From NCBI RefSeq assembly GCF_902459735.1, contig NZ_CABPRV010000007.1, forward strand, positions 233,749 to 297,748: DNA of 64,000 nt, in the 5' to 3' direction. Source of the DNA: Pandoraea capi. Its GTDB lineage: Bacteria > Pseudomonadota > Gammaproteobacteria > Burkholderiales > Burkholderiaceae. Under the pieces are notes generated by a model. The model was not told the origin of the DNA. It did not search any database and worked only from the letters and a program-made list of their open reading frames with translations. A program made the position numbers and the translations under genes. Each line of letters opens with the position of its first letter. Position 1 is the first letter of the stretch. Shown piece after piece: positions 1 through 8,095 of the stretch.

Positions 1-25
1 CCGGGCTTCCGTCTGAATGCAAAAC

Positions 26-53
26 CCGACGCGATGTGGCGTCGGTTTTTTTT
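26..53 (+). terminator. Rho-independent terminator at left edge
   Basis: A 7-bp GC-rich stem (CCGACGC / GCGTCGG) with a 6-nt loop is followed by a run of eight T. It probably ends a plus-strand gene lying left of the window. An A-run on the other side may let it work in both directions. Confidence 0.8.
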
Positions 54-209
54 ATATTTCTCGATAGTTTTCTTCCCAAATACCAAAAGTGCGGGCCGTG
101 GCGACTCACATTAAGGTCTCCACCGGATGATGCTCGCGCGCGTACTCGCCTATCGTGTGGCCTTCGACTTTGTCATCCCGCCGACGGATTGTCGTCAGAG
201 GAGGAGCCT

Positions 210-1010
210 ATGAGTACGGTGCGATTTCTGATCAGCCGCCACGACGTCAAACTCAGTGTGAACGGTCTAGTGCATACGTTGCCTGCGGGCAGCATGACCG
301 CGACCAGTTCTGACGCGACGATGGACGCCCCAGGGCCCGTGGTGTCTCACGATTTTCATGCCTGCGATTTGCAGGCGCTGTATCCGGACGTCGTCGATCT
401 GCTCGATCGTCGTCCGCTGGGTGTCTTCCACCGTCAGGCGGCCCGTACGCTGGTTCTCGAACCCACGATGGTGGATGTGGCCATGACATTGCAGAACGTC
501 GATCGCATGGCGATGCTGCGTTTCTTCTACGTCTACTGCCTGTGTCGCGACCAGCGCTACTTCTCGGCGATGTTGCGCCAGACGATTGCGGGCAGTCATT
601 CGCTGTTCGATTTCGTCGAGGCGAATTTTCACCGGCCGTGGCCCGTCGGGCGGCTGGCCGAAGAGTTCGGCATGCCGCTGCGCAAGTTTCGCTATCTCTT
701 TCAGCAGACGTACGGCATGCCCGCCAAGCAGTGGCTGCTGGAGCGGCGGTTGCGGTTGGCGCGTGACTTGCTGCTGTCCACCCGTCACAAGGTGCTGGAC
801 ATCGCGCTCGAATGTGGCTTTACCAATCACGCTCACTTCACCGACACGTTTCGCAAGCGCTTCGATTGCGCACCGACGGAGATTCGTCTGGGCACGCCGC
901 CGCAGCGTGGCGGGCGACGCGTTGCGATGCCGCGTGCGGATGCCTACGCCGCCATGCGCGCCGATCTCGTGGCCGGGCATGGCGCGATCACCGACGCGGG
1001 GGTGGTATGA
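210..1010 (+). CDS. AraC-family transcriptional activator of the T3SS locus
   Basis: This 266-aa protein has a divergent N-terminal half and a C-terminal AraC double helix-turn-helix (about residues 145-245). The signature of the second helix pair is visible as DIALECGFTNHAHFTDTFRK, followed by PTEIR. The ATG at 210 is preceded by a purine-rich GAGGAGGAG site; longer in-frame starts lack one. The stop overlaps the needle gene by 4 nt (ATGA), so regulator and needle are probably cotranscribed. Position and architecture match the ExsA/InvF/MxiE type of T3SS activator, which often works with a secretion-sensing chaperone. The ligand or partner is unknown. The N-terminal part shows no recognisable cupin motif. 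Confidence 0.85.
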   Translation: MSTVRFLISRHDVKLSVNGLVHTLPAGSMTATSSDATMDAPGPVVSHDFHACDLQALYPDVVDLLDRRPLGVFHRQAARTLVLEPTMVDVAMTLQNVDRMAMLRFFYVYCLCRDQRYFSAMLRQTIAGSHSLFDFVEANFHRPWPVGRLAEEFGMPLRKFRYLFQQTYGMPAKQWLLERRLRLARDLLLSTRHKVLDIALECGFTNHAHFTDTFRKRFDCAPTEIRLGTPPQRGGRRVAMPRADAYAAMRADLVAGHGAITDAGVV

Positions 1011-1225
1011 ACGTCGAGGAGATTCATCGCAGCATGGGCGAGGGCGTGCGCCGCATGTCGGACGAAGCGACGCAGGCCGTGCGCACGAAGAAGACGAACG
1101 ATGCCAGGGACATGCTCGACGTGCAGTTCAAGTTGCAGCAGTTCTCGACGGCCATCGGTTTGCACAGCGCCACCATCAAGCTCATCAAGGATACGGTGAT
1201 GGGCATCATCGCCAAGATCGCGTGA
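1007..1225 (+). CDS. sctF: T3SS needle filament subunit SctF (SsaG/EscF type)
   Basis: This 72-aa protein is the size of a needle subunit. Its C-terminal half (FKLQQFSTAIGLHSATIKL, then IKD and GIIAKIA) closely follows the SsaG/EscF pattern in which QFxLQQYS and IKDxxxGIIAKI are conserved. Subunits polymerise helically into the extracellular needle through which effectors pass. The N-terminus is charged, as in other needle helices. It starts inside the stop of the AraC gene and ends inside the start of the next gene, so it is translationally coupled on both sides. The SsaG-like sequence is the best single clue that this is an SPI-2/LEE-class system. Confidence 0.92.
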   Translation: MNVEEIHRSMGEGVRRMSDEATQAVRTKKTNDARDMLDVQFKLQQFSTAIGLHSATIKLIKDTVMGIIAKIA

Positions 1226-1758
1226 TGGCCATGTCCTCGACGCCGTCGAATCCAGCCGTTTCGTCGACCGCCAGCCGGCCGGAAGCGCCCCCGACGCCGT
1301 GGCTCGTCAACGCGGTTCGCCAGCAAATCGTGGAACTGGCGCTTGCGGGGGCGCAGCACGGTATGGAAGCGGAAGCGAGAGCGATTCTCGCCGCACTTCC
1401 GTCACTGGTGCCGCAGGACGACGCGCGTCAGTGTCTTCACGCAGCGCTTCTCATTGCACTTGGCGACACGGTGGCGGCGCGGTCGTGTCTTCAGGATCTC
1501 GTCGCACGTGGGCAGGCTGACGTTCCGACGGCCAATGTGCTGCGCCAGTGGCTTGACGCGACCGACGCGGGGCGGTCGCCGCGTCACGTGGTGGCATCTG
1601 CTGCGTCGCCCGTGTCGCCCGCCCCGTGGAACCCATCGCACCCTTCGAACGTGTCAGTCCCGGCGCTCCCGTCGCCTTCATCGGACCTATCGTCCGTATC
1701 ACCCGCACCGCCCGCATCGTCTTCCTCTTCACCGTCCTCCCTCATTCCTTCGTCATGA
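1225..1758 (+). CDS. SctG/SsaH-position needle chaperone with long Ser/Pro tail
   Basis: This 177-aa product starts in an overlap with the sctF stop (TGATG) and occupies the position of ssaH in SPI-2. Residues 18-85 are Ala/Leu-rich helices (ALAGAQHGMEAEARAIL, then LHAALLIALGDTVAARSCL), which resemble the TPR-like YscG/SsaH/EscG chaperones. Those proteins, with a YscE/SsaE partner, hold needle monomers soluble. The last 65 residues are almost only Ser, Pro, Ala and Val and look disordered. Known family members lack such a tail. The call rests on position and helical character more than on identity. Confidence 0.6.
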   Translation: MAMSSTPSNPAVSSTASRPEAPPTPWLVNAVRQQIVELALAGAQHGMEAEARAILAALPSLVPQDDARQCLHAALLIALGDTVAARSCLQDLVARGQADVPTANVLRQWLDATDAGRSPRHVVASAASPVSPAPWNPSHPSNVSVPALPSPSSDLSSVSPAPPASSSSSPSSLIPSS

Positions 1759-2111
1759 CGACTCCGCTCATTTCATCGACAGTCACGCACGCCGTGGCTG
1801 CGGCCCTCCCGTCCAAGATTCCGGCGCCTGTATGGAGTGCGAATGGCGCGGATGCCGCTCGCTTCGAGCAGGCATTGGCGAGTGCGCCATCGCTGCCCGA
1901 ACATCACTTGGTCAGCGCTGCAAGCAAGCTGGCGGGCAATACCGAGCATCTCGTGCAACGGGTCGCGCTGGATGAGCGGACGCTCGACGATCCCACGCAC
2001 ATGGTTGCCGCCCAGCGCGAAATTACCGAGCGAGTGCTGGCCCTTGAGTTTGTCGCCAAGACGGCCGGTGCCGTGACACAAGGGGTGAACAAGCTGGTCC
2101 ATATGCAATGA
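1755..2111 (+). CDS. sctI: T3SS inner rod protein SctI
   Basis: This 118-aa protein begins MTTPLISS and starts in an ATGA overlap with the preceding gene. Its C-terminus (LEFVAKTAGAVTQGVNKLVHMQ, in two blocks) has the amphipathic helix typical of SsaI/PrgJ/YscI rod proteins, which end in a helix assembling beneath the needle. Location between needle and SctJ genes is the ssaI position. Rod subunits are early substrates that connect the export gate to the needle and take part in substrate switching. Confidence 0.85.
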   Translation: MTTPLISSTVTHAVAAALPSKIPAPVWSANGADAARFEQALASAPSLPEHHLVSAASKLAGNTEHLVQRVALDERTLDDPTHMVAAQREITERVLALEFVAKTAGAVTQGVNKLVHMQ

Positions 2112-2989
2112 CGCGCCGGGGCCGTATTGGAAATTGCATCGTGAACTGCCTTCGGGGACGCACGCGTGCCCGGGGCTGGCTCGTCTGCGTATTCCTGCTC
2201 GCACTCACGGGATGCAAGGTCGAATTGCATCGCGCCTTAAGCGAGACCGAAGCGAATCAGATGCTTGCGCTGCTGCTGGTCTCGGGGCTTCAGGCGGACA
2301 AGCGTGCCGACACCGCTGGCATCACCGTTCGCATCGAGCGGGGCGATTTCGTCCGTGGCGTGGAGGTGCTTCGTCAGCATGGACTGCCGCGTCAGACGCG
2401 TGCGTCGGTCGAAGACGTCTTCCCGCCGGGGCAACTCGTTAGTTCGCCCGTACAGGAACAGGCGAAACTCATCTTCCTCAAGGAGCAGCGGCTCGAACGC
2501 ATGCTGGCGGCGCTGGATGGTGTGATGGTCGCGGAGGTGTCGATTGCGCAGGTGCCCACGGACTCTGCTGGCCGCGCGACATTGCCTCCCGGAGTCGCTG
2601 TCTTCGTCAAATACAGTCCCGAAATCAATATGTCGCAGCGCATGACAGACATACGTAGCCTGGTGCACGACAGTGTGCCGGGCGTGTCACCCGAACGCAT
2701 CAGCATCGTGTTGCAGCCTGCCGATTACCGGCTGCCGCGTGCGGCCATCGAAGCGGTCGACAGGGAATCGACGGATGGCGCGACCGTGGGCGTGATCACG
2801 AAAGCCAGGACGGGAGCCGGAACGGAAGCGATTCCGCAGGCAACGAATGCCCGGCGGTGGTATCCGGTCGCGGCATGGGCGGTGTTGGCCGTGGCCGTGG
2901 TTGCGCTCGGTACGGCTGCGGTGGTGGGCTGGCGCCGTCGGGAGGTCTGGGTGAGCTACCTTCGGCGACGCAGCGTGAGGGCATCGTGA
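2108..2989 (+). CDS. sctJ: T3SS inner-membrane ring lipoprotein SctJ
   Basis: This 293-aa protein is a member of the YscJ/PrgK/SsaJ/EscJ family. It has a signal sequence with a lipobox (LTGCK near residue 36), so Cys should be lipidated. Two ring-building domains follow, with the conserved stretch LSETEANQML, and a transmembrane segment lies near residues 252-273. SctJ forms a 24-subunit periplasmic ring with SctD in known systems. The start overlaps the sctI stop (ATGA), and the stop overlaps the GTG start of the next gene. Length is slightly above average because of an N-terminal basic extension before the hydrophobic core. Confidence 0.95.
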   Translation: MTRRGRIGNCIVNCLRGRTRARGWLVCVFLLALTGCKVELHRALSETEANQMLALLLVSGLQADKRADTAGITVRIERGDFVRGVEVLRQHGLPRQTRASVEDVFPPGQLVSSPVQEQAKLIFLKEQRLERMLAALDGVMVAEVSIAQVPTDSAGRATLPPGVAVFVKYSPEINMSQRMTDIRSLVHDSVPGVSPERISIVLQPADYRLPRAAIEAVDRESTDGATVGVITKARTGAGTEAIPQATNARRWYPVAAWAVLAVAVVALGTAAVVGWRRREVWVSYLRRRSVRAS

Positions 2990-3915
2990 CCGGGGGCGCA
3001 CTACGCGCACTCATGGCGCGACTGGTCTGGCAGCCCGGCGCGCAGATGGACGACGGGTGGTGGGATGTGCTGGGACTCTCGTCGTGGAAAGTGCTTTATC
3101 GGCGCTATCCCGCTTGTCGACGGCAGGTCGACCGCCTCATCGTTGCGCGGCGCGGGTGGCCTGTGGCCCATCACGCGGTGCGCTGTGTGTCCCCGGAAGG
3201 CGATGCCACAAATGCCATGCTGCCCATCTTGCGCCTCGTGCCGAACCTGCGTCGTGTCGCACTCGCCTATGGGTTGCGTCGGCTAGGGTGTCCGGACTAT
3301 TTGCTGCTGGGCACCTATCGCCGTGCGTTGTCGCCCTGGCTCGACGCATGGCAATGCGATCGCCTGTTGTTGATGCGACGCGACTGGCCGTCGAGTCCCG
3401 AGTTTTCACCTGAGACGATTGCCACGGCAGCACTGGCTGTCACCGGTGCTTGTCTCGATGCCGTGTCCATCGTCACGATGTCGTCCGGCGATGAGGCGTT
3501 CACGGAGCAAGTGACGCATGCTGCATACCCGACACAGACGGCGGAAGCACCGCGGGCGGCATCAATGATGCTGGCAGCGGGGGCGGCGCAGACGACACAA
3601 GCGACACAAGCGACACAAGCGACACAAGCGACGCAGCCGACACAGCCGACACAGCCGACACAGCCGACACAGCCGACACAAGCGGCGCAGACCACGTGGG
3701 TGACATGCCCGGTGCGCAAGACATCAGCGGTGCCAGCAGCATCAGCGGCATCAGCGGCATCAACCGCATCTGCGGCACACATGGCTGCCCGAATTTTGTT
3801 ACCACCGCCGGGCGTCGTATCGGCGTCGACGTCCGAAGCAGTTGCGGTAGACGACATCTGGCCGCGTCTTGCGGCGCTGGAGAGGATGCTATGTATGTCA
3901 TCGACTACGCATTGA
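2986..3915 (+). CDS. sctK: SctK-type sorting platform protein with low-complexity repeat
   Basis: This 309-aa product lies between sctJ and sctL, where the SctK-like gene STM1410 sits in SPI-2. The N-terminal 150 residues (WWDVLGLSSWKVLYRRYP, PDYLLLGTYRRALSPWL) fit the poorly conserved OrgA/MxiK/YscK adaptors, which bridge the cytoplasmic pod (SctQ-SctL-SctN) to the inner ring. A GTG start at 2986 makes a GTGA overlap with sctJ; an ATG at 3013 is the alternative. The second half is unusual: eleven tandem 9-bp units coding Thr-Gln-Ala/Pro, then an Ala/Ser-rich stretch. The family call is by position and a few motifs. Confidence 0.7.
   Translation: MTGGALRALMARLVWQPGAQMDDGWWDVLGLSSWKVLYRRYPACRRQVDRLIVARRGWPVAHHAVRCVSPEGDATNAMLPILRLVPNLRRVALAYGLRRLGCPDYLLLGTYRRALSPWLDAWQCDRLLLMRRDWPSSPEFSPETIATAALAVTGACLDAVSIVTMSSGDEAFTEQVTHAAYPTQTAEAPRAASMMLAAGAAQTTQATQATQATQATQPTQPTQPTQPTQPTQAAQTTWVTCPVRKTSAVPAASAASAASTASAAHMAARILLPPPGVVSASTSEAVAVDDIWPRLAALERMLCMSSTTH
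3592..3690 (+). repeat. Eleven 9-bp tandem repeats inside sctK
   Basis: Units of the type RCGACACAR (with ACACAAGCG and ACACAGCCG variants) repeat eleven times without interruption. They are in frame and encode Thr-Gln-Ala and Thr-Gln-Pro tripeptides. The period is a multiple of three, so copy-number change would alter linker length without a frameshift. Confidence 0.95.
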
Positions 3916-4580
3916 CCCCCATCGAAACCATTGACGGTCCCGCGCCTGCGGGACTTGTGGTTTCCGGCGAGACACTGACGCAACTGCGCGAGCAGGCGAG
4001 TCAACGTGTTCGCTGGATGGAGGAGGCGCGCGCGGAGCGTGATGCCGCGCGGGCATCGCTGGATCAGGCACGGCGCGACATTGATGAGCAACGCCTTGCG
4101 TGGCAGGAAGCGGCAAAGGCGCAGGCGCAAGCTCAGGCGGACACCCTGGCCGAAGCGGCGCGGCAAGCGGCCGTGGCACAGGCGGTGGAGTGGCTCGTGG
4201 ATGAGGCAACGATGGAGCGCGAGATCGTGCGTTCGCTGGAGCGTCGCGTTGCGGACGCGGTGACCGTCGCAGTGTCGAACTTTGTCGATAAGCTCGATGC
4301 CGGGGAACGCTTCGCGCACCGCGTTGGCCAGATGTTACCCGGGCTGGTGCGCGAAGGGGCATTGGTCATGCGTGTGCCTCCGGCGCATCACAGCGCCATC
4401 GCCAATGCACTGCGAGACGCCGATATCGTGCTGCCTTGCTCCCCGGATGCGACATTGACCGGCCATCAGGCGCGTATCGAGAGCGAGTGGGTCACCGTCT
4501 GTCTCGATCTTGATGCGGATCTCGAAGCGGTCATCGACCGTTTGCGTGTCGGCCCGAGTCTGGAGGTGGCATATGGTTGA
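3891..4580 (+). CDS. sctL: T3SS ATPase stator SctL
   Basis: This 229-aa protein has the layout of SctL/SsaK/YscL and flagellar FliH. A long, charged, Ala/Gln-rich coiled coil (about residues 35-105, rich in EEARAERDAARAS-type heptads) precedes a compact C-terminal domain that binds the ATPase. It links SctN to SctQ and SctK in the cytoplasmic sorting platform. The ATG at 3891 follows GGAGAGGAT and lies 25 nt inside the end of sctK. The gene ends 8 nt inside the sctW start, so translation is coupled. Confidence 0.9.
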   Translation: MYVIDYALTPIETIDGPAPAGLVVSGETLTQLREQASQRVRWMEEARAERDAARASLDQARRDIDEQRLAWQEAAKAQAQAQADTLAEAARQAAVAQAVEWLVDEATMEREIVRSLERRVADAVTVAVSNFVDKLDAGERFAHRVGQMLPGLVREGALVMRVPPAHHSAIANALRDADIVLPCSPDATLTGHQARIESEWVTVCLDLDADLEAVIDRLRVGPSLEVAYG

Positions 4581-5715
4581 GCGGCTGACGCCGTCCATCG
4601 ATTCGCGCGCGACGACACCTCGGGAGAATCCGGCGCTCGAACGTATTCTGGCCGACGAGTGGCAAGCGCTCGAAGCCGACGGTCAGTCGTCGAGAGCGGC
4701 ATTCACCGATGTGCCCGGCCATGTCGCCCTGATCGAAGCCACCATCGCACAGAACGAGGAAGCGGCATTCGCGGAGTCGCAGGAGAACCTTAGCTTTGCG
4801 CTGGGCGTGCGCTTTCGCAGGACCGGCGAGCGCGACGTGCGCGATGACAGGCAGCGTGCGCGGGCGCTGTTCGAGCAACAGATGCACCGGTTCGCGCGCG
4901 TGAACGGTGCGCAGTTCGAGCGGCTGCGCAGCCAACTGCGAGACTTGCCGTTCGTTCCCGATCCTCAGCAACTCATTCGACTGGCGCAGATGTCTGCCGG
5001 CCATGCCGCGCTGATCGTCGCCGCTTGGCTGGCCGACGGCGGACTGGACGCAGGAACGCGGGCGCGGTTACGGCGAACGCTCGACGAACTGACGACGTCG
5101 GAAACGTGGGGTATCGAGGCGTTTGCGGCGCTTGAATGTGGCGATGGGAACGCACCGTCAATGGTGCTGATGCAGCAACTCAAGTCGCTCTTTCGTCAGT
5201 CACAGGGGGCGCAGAAAACGCTCACACAATGGTTCGACGCGTGTCGGCGTCTGCCGCAACGTCATGCCAGATTGCGCGCGTTAATGCAGGCGCTTGGGTT
5301 GGAGTTGGGCGCGCAACCGATGGAGGGTGGCGTCGACACGCAACGTTTGTCCGCAGTCGTCGACGATTTGCGCCGGGTGGTGTTGTTTCTCACGCTGGAG
5401 TCTATCTGCGAGCAATCGGCCCATGCGGTACGCAACGCCGGAGTTCGTGCGTTCGAGACGGACACCATGATTTCGGAAACGTTGATGCTGCTGGATCAGC
5501 CGTGGGTCGGCGCCGATTGGCTGGCGCAACGTGCGGCGTATCTCGGGATCGTGACGGTTGACGCGCGGTACGCACTTGCACACGCCCTCACGCAACTGAT
5601 CAAGTCCGCGCATGAGGGGTGTTTTCGCGATGAGACGCAACGAGAAACGCTGGACGAGGCGCTCGACGCCTGGCGCACCGGCATCGCGCAGGAAGGTGAT
5701 GCAATGGACGATTGA
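4573..5715 (+). CDS. sctW: T3SS gatekeeper SctW (SsaL/SepL/YopN-TyeA family)
   Basis: This 380-aa protein belongs to the HrpJ/YopN/InvE/SepL family. The N-terminal segment (about 1-60) is polar and probably carries the chaperone-binding region. The helical HrpJ core spans roughly 60-250, and a TyeA-like C-terminal domain includes DTMISETLMLLDQPWVGADW. Gatekeepers hold back effectors until translocators are secreted and contact is sensed. In SPI-2 the partners are SsaM and SpiC, and candidates for both are encoded nearby at 11451 and 10302. It is the last gene of the first plus-strand operon. Confidence 0.9.
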   Translation: MVERLTPSIDSRATTPRENPALERILADEWQALEADGQSSRAAFTDVPGHVALIEATIAQNEEAAFAESQENLSFALGVRFRRTGERDVRDDRQRARALFEQQMHRFARVNGAQFERLRSQLRDLPFVPDPQQLIRLAQMSAGHAALIVAAWLADGGLDAGTRARLRRTLDELTTSETWGIEAFAALECGDGNAPSMVLMQQLKSLFRQSQGAQKTLTQWFDACRRLPQRHARLRALMQALGLELGAQPMEGGVDTQRLSAVVDDLRRVVLFLTLESICEQSAHAVRNAGVRAFETDTMISETLMLLDQPWVGADWLAQRAAYLGIVTVDARYALAHALTQLIKSAHEGCFRDETQRETLDEALDAWRTGIAQEGDAMDD

Positions 5716-5842
5716 GCGGGCGTGCTTAGCCGCATCGGGGCGGAATGCATTGGCGCATGAGGCATGCACCTTGCGATGAACTGTCGACGGGGCGACAACT
5801 GACGACTGTCGTCACCGCTATCCCATCGACCTGCTATCCCGT

Positions 5843-6256
5843 TCAGGCGCGCAAGTGCTCCCGACAGAGCTTGATACGGTCGTAGAAGTCGGTGAGCGCC
5901 TGTGCAAAAGGTTCGGCCTCGGCGGCGGCATCTTCCTTGACTTGTGCGTGAAGGATCAAGCGATTATCGCGTTCACGCAATTGGACATGTCCGGTGACCG
6001 CCCACTCTGCGGGCTCGATCAAAAACTGAAGCAACCGTTCGCTGTTGGCTCTGTGGAGTCGTGCAGCTTCGTCGGTCGCCACTACCGCGTGAATGCTGCA
6101 CACCTGATTGTCCAGCGTCTCCACGATGATGCTCGGTGAGGCGTTGAATGTCAGTTCGATGGGCGAGTGATTGTCGACGGCGTCGATCTTGCTGGGGTCG
6201 CAGCCGATCAGTTTCAGGGCTTCGACGAGGGTTTGCGCTAGATCGTAACTGGGCAT
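5843..6256 (-). CDS. Probable class I T3SS chaperone (CesT/SpaK-like)
   Basis: This 137-aa acidic protein has the size and alternating helix/strand pattern of CesT-fold secretion chaperones. It starts with the helix DLAQTLVEALKLIG and has a central strand pair (IELTFNASPSIIVETL and VCSIHAVVA). It ends with a helix containing FAQALTDFYDRIKL. Such proteins bind the N-termini of effectors or translocators as dimers. It is convergent with sctW and lies downstream of the ssaE-like gene, about where sseA sits in SPI-2, but it does not resemble SseA. The substrate is unknown and no partner gene is adjacent. Confidence 0.6.
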   Translation of the reverse strand: MPSYDLAQTLVEALKLIGCDPSKIDAVDNHSPIELTFNASPSIIVETLDNQVCSIHAVVATDEAARLHRANSERLLQFLIEPAEWAVTGHVQLRERDNRLILHAQVKEDAAAEAEPFAQALTDFYDRIKLCREHLRA

Positions 6257-6494
6257 GATGAGCGTGGAGAGTGGAAGAAGTCGATGACGCGCCCCAGGCA
6301 GGCGTCAAAGGGCAAGGCAGAATGCGAGCCACGCGAGCGGGGGACGATGAAGGAGGGTCCCACGATCAGTCGGCCGGGACTTTGGTGGTGCGTACCGCGT
6401 TGTCGCTTCCGGGCACCTGCGCACCACGATGTCGGCTGCGTTCGGCGTGGTGGCATGCATCGCGCTTTTGACGCGATTTCAAATCGGCGATTTC

Positions 6495-6734
6495 TTACGG
6501 CGCTTTTCCATACGATGTGCTGTAGCGGCGCGCGATGCTTTCAAGAATCGCCCCTGCTGCAATGACGGCTTGTTTCAATGCGTCGGCCTGCGCATGTTGC
6601 GCAGGGGGAAGCGGTGCGCCAAGCACGATTTCCAGCGCCTTGATGGCCGCGTCGAGTTGTGCGCCGACGTCGCGCGATACGGTGCTGGGTGAGGCGGCAA
6701 GGGCGTCCTCAAGCCGGGTCAGATGCATCGTCAT
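6495..6734 (-). CDS. ssaE: SsaE/EscE-type needle co-chaperone
   Basis: This 79-aa protein begins MTMHLTRLEDAL, close to the LTRLEDLL opening of Salmonella SsaE. It ends with a helix (AVIAAGAILESIARRYS) aligning with the C-terminal helix of that family. YscE/SsaE-type proteins form a heterotrimer with the SctG-type chaperone and the needle subunit. The gene overlaps the end of sctD by 26 nt, and the order secretin-SctD-SsaE matches SPI-2. An alternative ATG lies two codons downstream. Confidence 0.75.
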   Translation of the reverse strand: MTMHLTRLEDALAASPSTVSRDVGAQLDAAIKALEIVLGAPLPPAQHAQADALKQAVIAAGAILESIARRYSTSYGKAP

Positions 6735-8094
6735 GTTGGGTCTCCGGTGTGAGTGGCAGGTAGAAGAGACGGTCGCGCGCACCGATCGACACACCATCCG
6801 GATGGATCGCGATGACACGAGTGCCGCCCGGCAACCGGACGCCTTGCGCGAGCCGAGTTCCGTCTTCGAGGGTGATCTGCGGTGCGCCGGGCGAGCCGCC
6901 GATGCTGACCAGCGGGGCGGAAAAGCCGGTCTCGCCCAATGTCGGGATGGAAGGCGGCAGCGGTTCGATGCGTAAAGGCATCGTGTTTCCCGCCAGATTC
7001 CATGCGTCGGCAATGCCCTTCAGCGCAGCCTGACGTCCAGCAGACAGCGCACCGGTGATCCGCCATCCGTTGCGGTCGCGCGAGATATCGATGCCACGTA
7101 ACTGCCCGGCGTCTCGCAGCGTTTTCACCAGCCGCTCGAAACTACCGGCCGTCCCGTCAGCCACTCGCCAGCCGTGGGGCAAGGCGAGCGCATCCAGGGC
7201 ATCGGAGGCCGCTCGCCATCGTGCGTCGGCGACGAGCGGGCCTCCCACGAGCAGTGCGCCGTCGGGGGCCACGTTCACCTGCGTCTGATTGAAACCGTGC
7301 AATCGCAACAGCGTCTCCACAGTCTGCACTGCGCTGGCGGGGCACCACGTCTCATCGCTCAGTGCTTTGCCTAGCCACCGTGCTTCGGCGCGTAACCGGG
7401 CACGCGTATTGTCGTCCAGGCATCCGCCCGACAGTCTCACCGCGTCTCCCGCCGTGTTCAGCACGACGCCGGGCGCAATGCGCGCGGCGAGTGTCCTGAG
7501 CCCATCCGGTCGCGGCGGTTGGGAAATGACGTTGGCTGTGCCGGTTCGCCACATCGCAATACCGGTTCCGGCGATGAGTAGCGACAGCCCGGAGATGGCC
7601 AGCCATGCTGCAGGCGCACGGCGCCGGTGGCGTTCGCCGGATCGGCCTGTGGATGAATGACGCGCGGCGGCGTCCGCAACTGCTCCTTGCGTGGAATGTC
7701 TTGCCGGTCGCTTAGGTAGTGGCGCGGGCAGTTCGCGACTGCCGTCGCTCAACCAGATGCCGAGACCCGCCAGATCGATGACGCGATGCAGAGGAAGCTG
7801 GAGCGAGAGGGCGGGCAGGGGATGAGCTGCATTTTCCGTATCGACGGGTACGGCGTCGCCGGTGTCATCTGCGACGGTATCGGCATCGTCGGGCCAGAGC
7901 GGTAGCCCATCCGCCCAGACGGGCATTCGTGTGACCAGTCGAACGCGGGTGTCGTCCACACTCAGTGTGACCTGCCCGTCGTGGTCGAGCGTCATCGCGA
8001 TGTCGGCATCGTCGCTGCCGAGCGTGAGTGCGCCCGCGGGAAGCGGCATGGGACGCCCGGCGAGCGGGCCATCGAGGAGCGTCAGGGTCAGCAT
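6709..8094 (-). CDS. sctD: T3SS inner-membrane ring protein SctD
   Basis: This 461-aa protein has the SctD/SsaD/EscD/PrgH architecture. A cytoplasmic FHA-like domain fills about residues 1-120 (LTLLDGPLAGRPMPLP at the start). A basic linker leads to a single transmembrane helix (about 161-183, AAWLAISGLSLLIAGTGIAMW in part). The periplasmic region contains ring-building motifs and BON-like elements. It forms the outer inner-membrane ring around SctJ. The start codon lies one nucleotide after the secretin stop. Confidence 0.9.
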   Translation of the reverse strand: MLTLTLLDGPLAGRPMPLPAGALTLGSDDADIAMTLDHDGQVTLSVDDTRVRLVTRMPVWADGLPLWPDDADTVADDTGDAVPVDTENAAHPLPALSLQLPLHRVIDLAGLGIWLSDGSRELPAPLPKRPARHSTQGAVADAAARHSSTGRSGERHRRRAPAAWLAISGLSLLIAGTGIAMWRTGTANVISQPPRPDGLRTLAARIAPGVVLNTAGDAVRLSGGCLDDNTRARLRAEARWLGKALSDETWCPASAVQTVETLLRLHGFNQTQVNVAPDGALLVGGPLVADARWRAASDALDALALPHGWRVADGTAGSFERLVKTLRDAGQLRGIDISRDRNGWRITGALSAGRQAALKGIADAWNLAGNTMPLRIEPLPPSIPTLGETGFSAPLVSIGGSPGAPQITLEDGTRLAQGVRLPGGTRVIAIHPDGVSIGARDRLFYLPLTPETQHDDASDPA

Positions 8095-8095
8095 T

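Noticed and set aside
3592-3690. CRISPR-like or minisatellite array in sctK
   Set aside because: Units are 9 bp with no spacers and in coding frame, so it is a protein repeat and not CRISPR.
5716-5842. Translocator gene between sctW and the chaperone
   Set aside because: Only 127 bp are present with no open frame of useful length or hydrophobic content.
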